This document shows positions 62,522 to 64,000 of a stretch of DNA of 64,000 nucleotides, piece by piece. The notes under the pieces are model-generated. The model made no database searches, was not told where the DNA came from, and saw nothing but the letters and a program-made list of their open reading frames with translations. The translations under genes were made by a program, and so were the position numbers. How positions within the stretch are numbered: position 1 is the stretch's first letter; each line of letters begins with the position of its first letter. The DNA is from Ideonella sp. GTDB taxonomy: Bacteria > Pseudomonadota > Gammaproteobacteria > Burkholderiales > Burkholderiaceae_C. The stretch covers positions 162,887 through 226,886 of the forward strand of contig NZ_JADJDO010000006.1 of NCBI RefSeq assembly GCF_016702655.1, written 5' to 3'.

Positions 62522-62961
62522 CGCGACGCAGGATCAGCCGACGCAGGGCTGCCCCCATGCCCGCTGAGCTGTCTGCGCTGCAGGCTCGGGACAAACAGCC
62601 ACTCAGCCTGGTTCCGGCAGTTGAACTGCCGGTGTGAGTACGTGACGACGTCAGTAAGTTGGCTCTCGGCGCGACGGTCCTGCCGGCCAGAGTCAGCTTG
62701 TGGCGACTTCCGGTGAGACCCGGTCACGGCCAGGACCGGTCGGACGCCGGCGCCCCGGGCGACTTGTACGAGCATGTGCTCTGGCAGATCGAGCAGTCGC
62801 GGCCCTTGGGCAGGACCAGCCTGCACTTGGCGCCGAAGCGTTGCCCCGTGCCTTCGGTGTGGACCTCATCCCAGTCGGTCAGACAGGGGACGAATTCGTC
62901 GCAGTCAAGGCAGAGTGACGATGTGACCGCGCCGGGCGCTAGCGTCTGCCGCCAGACCGAC
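62522..62961. other. intergenic region without a confident gene
   Basis: About 440 bp. A perfect palindrome CCGGCAGTTGAACTGCCGG lies at about 62612-62632. On the minus strand a Cys-rich frame (SLCLDCDEFVPCL, GRDCSICQSTC) is open but lacks a start and a family match; on the plus strand a frame of about 70 codons ends GDEFVAVKAE. Neither can be supported as a gene. Confidence 0.4.
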
Positions 62962-64000
62962 CTACTCCGGGTATGGGGCTGTGCCGGATGCCGGCGCGGC
63001 GTCGGCCAGGATGAAGAGCAGCACGTTGCCAGGCTCCGACGTGGCGTCGCTGCGCAGGCCGCCGACGAGGCCGTCCACCGGGCTGGTGTATTCCGCCACC
63101 ACTCCGAAAGCGTTGCGCTGGATGGCCACCTTTTGTCCTGGCGTGAGCTTGGCATTCAGCTTGACCAGCAATTCGATGAACCCACCGTGGGTGGTCAGCA
63201 CGGGAACCGCACTCTTCCCGATGTAGACGTTGGCATCGACTGCGGTGCGCCCGATCGCGCCAGGCATCACGCCGAAGTGCTTGAAGACGTTCAACGTGCC
63301 TTCGACGAAGCGCGGAATCATGTCGAGATCCAGCCGCCGCGCAACACCGACCTCGGGCGTAAAGGACGGAATGCCCGCATCGATGTAGGCGTTGTGCAGC
63401 ACACCAGGGTAGGCCGGGTTGTCCCAGATAGCCGGAACGGGGTAAAGTATCATCATCGCCTTCACCTCCGGGATGCGCATGTCACCGATGTGGAAGGCCG
63501 ACACGTCCAGGCCGGTGGTCCCCGTATGGAAGTCGATGGCTAGGTCGGTATTGGGCTTGAGCAGCCGGTTGAACACCAGCCCGGCCTGGCGGCTGACAGC
63601 GCGAGGCCGTTTTCATTGCCGGGGCCATTCGCGGTTCACCATCGATCAGTCTGAAGCCGCGCCCGGAACTAAGCCAGCGGCGCTGCATGCTCTCCATCGG
63701 CGGGCGGGCAAGGTCCCGCCCCGCCATCACGGTGCCCGACATGTCCGCCGGCTTCAGCTGCCCCATGACGGTCTGCACGGTATGGACCGAACTCATCTCG
63801 TCTCCATGCACGCCGCTGGTCAGGGTGATGCGCTTGCCGGGCCTGACCCCCTTGGCCACGATCACCGACACGTACCAGTGCTGGCCCGTGGACATCTGCA
63901 CGCCCTGGAAGTAGAGCAGGTGCTTGCTGCCCGGCTCCAGATCGTCTGTGCTCAGCGAACTCACCACCTTCTTGCCGTTGATCACGTCGCCGGTGTAGAC
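62962..64000 (-). pseudogene. succinylglutamate desuccinylase/aspartoacylase-family gene, frameshifted, 5' end outside window
   Basis: The right-hand piece (to the window edge) reads KRITLTSGVHGDEMSSVHTV with the HxxE zinc motif of the AstE/AspA (M14-like) family, then MESMQRRWLSSGRGFRLID. Between about 63590 and 63650 the frame changes two or three times: VNREWP, then NENG, then VSRQAGLVFNRLL each appear in different frames, with a CCCC run at one break. The left-hand piece (NTDLAIDFHTGTTGLDVSAF with the zinc His, to PYPE at 62962) is intact. The reading frame continues beyond position 64000. Substrate unknown. Confidence 0.75.

Noticed and set aside
62659..63543. 294-codon plus-strand ORF at the right end
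   Set aside because: It is antisense to the aspartoacylase-family gene over most of its length and has no motif of its own.

Overview
The window is high-GC DNA (roughly two thirds or more G+C by eye) from a flagellated betaproteobacterium of the order Burkholderiales. The evidence is an FlhDC master regulator, an FliA/sigma-28 promoter of the GCCGATAA type, assimilatory sulfur genes in the order cysI-DUF934-cysH, a thioredoxin-reductase-like ferredoxin reductase and a second stand-alone ftsH. The Rubrivivax/Leptothrix/Methylibium branch is the best guess; that is an inference from gene order and protein flavour, not a database result.

Layout. (1) 1-4517: end of an unknown gene, a small methyltransferase, then flhD-flhC, a terminator, a sigma-28 promoter, motA-motB and one cheY. 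(2) 4800-8332: non-flagellar cargo that separates the two flagellar blocks: an ion transporter, an M20 carbamoylase-type hydrolase, and a decayed stretch holding pieces of a chromate transporter and an EamA transporter. (3) 8596-14897: flhB-flhA-flhF, an FlhG-like protein without a P-loop, and fliA. (4) 15192-30493: a soluble chemoreceptor, a membrane-anchored methyltransferase, two convergent lipoprotein phosphodiesterases (EEP and phospholipase D), a 167-bp palindromic element, an iron alcohol dehydrogenase next to an acyl-ACP-reductase-like enzyme (both with Lys/Ala/Pro tails), a MASE4-like GGDEF protein, ftsH, a nitroreductase, a glycine-zipper protein and a broken MazG/NYN pair.

(5) 30915-37587: an integrative element of about 6.6 kb in the 3' end of tRNA-Asn(GTT). 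It is bounded by 48-bp direct repeats and has inner paired TGTAGCCTA repeats that look like integrase arm sites. It carries a frameshifted tyrosine integrase, an AlpA-like protein, a broken DUF3987 primase/helicase, a zinc-ribbon protein, a ladder of start/stop-coupled small genes and two broken phage-like genes. No capsid gene was seen, so it looks like a decayed satellite.

(6) 37628-46902: a TonB-dependent receptor behind a TPP riboswitch, ferredoxin reductase plus FdxA, the sulfate-assimilation operon, tolC and pcm. (7) 46939-51994: an RND pump operon (tetR, adaptor, frameshifted permease) reading toward pcm and tolC, with a palindromic operator beside tetR. (8) 52167-64000: uppP, trmB, class I fructose-bisphosphate aldolase, glutathione reductase, ligA, def, a secreted FecR/DUF6600-like protein with a repeat-rich tail, tesA, a YbbA-like ATPase, and a frameshifted aspartoacylase-family gene running off the right edge.

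Single-base frameshifts occur both inside and outside the island, several next to short homopolymers. Some may be base-calling errors; the clustering inside the island suggests genuine decay there.
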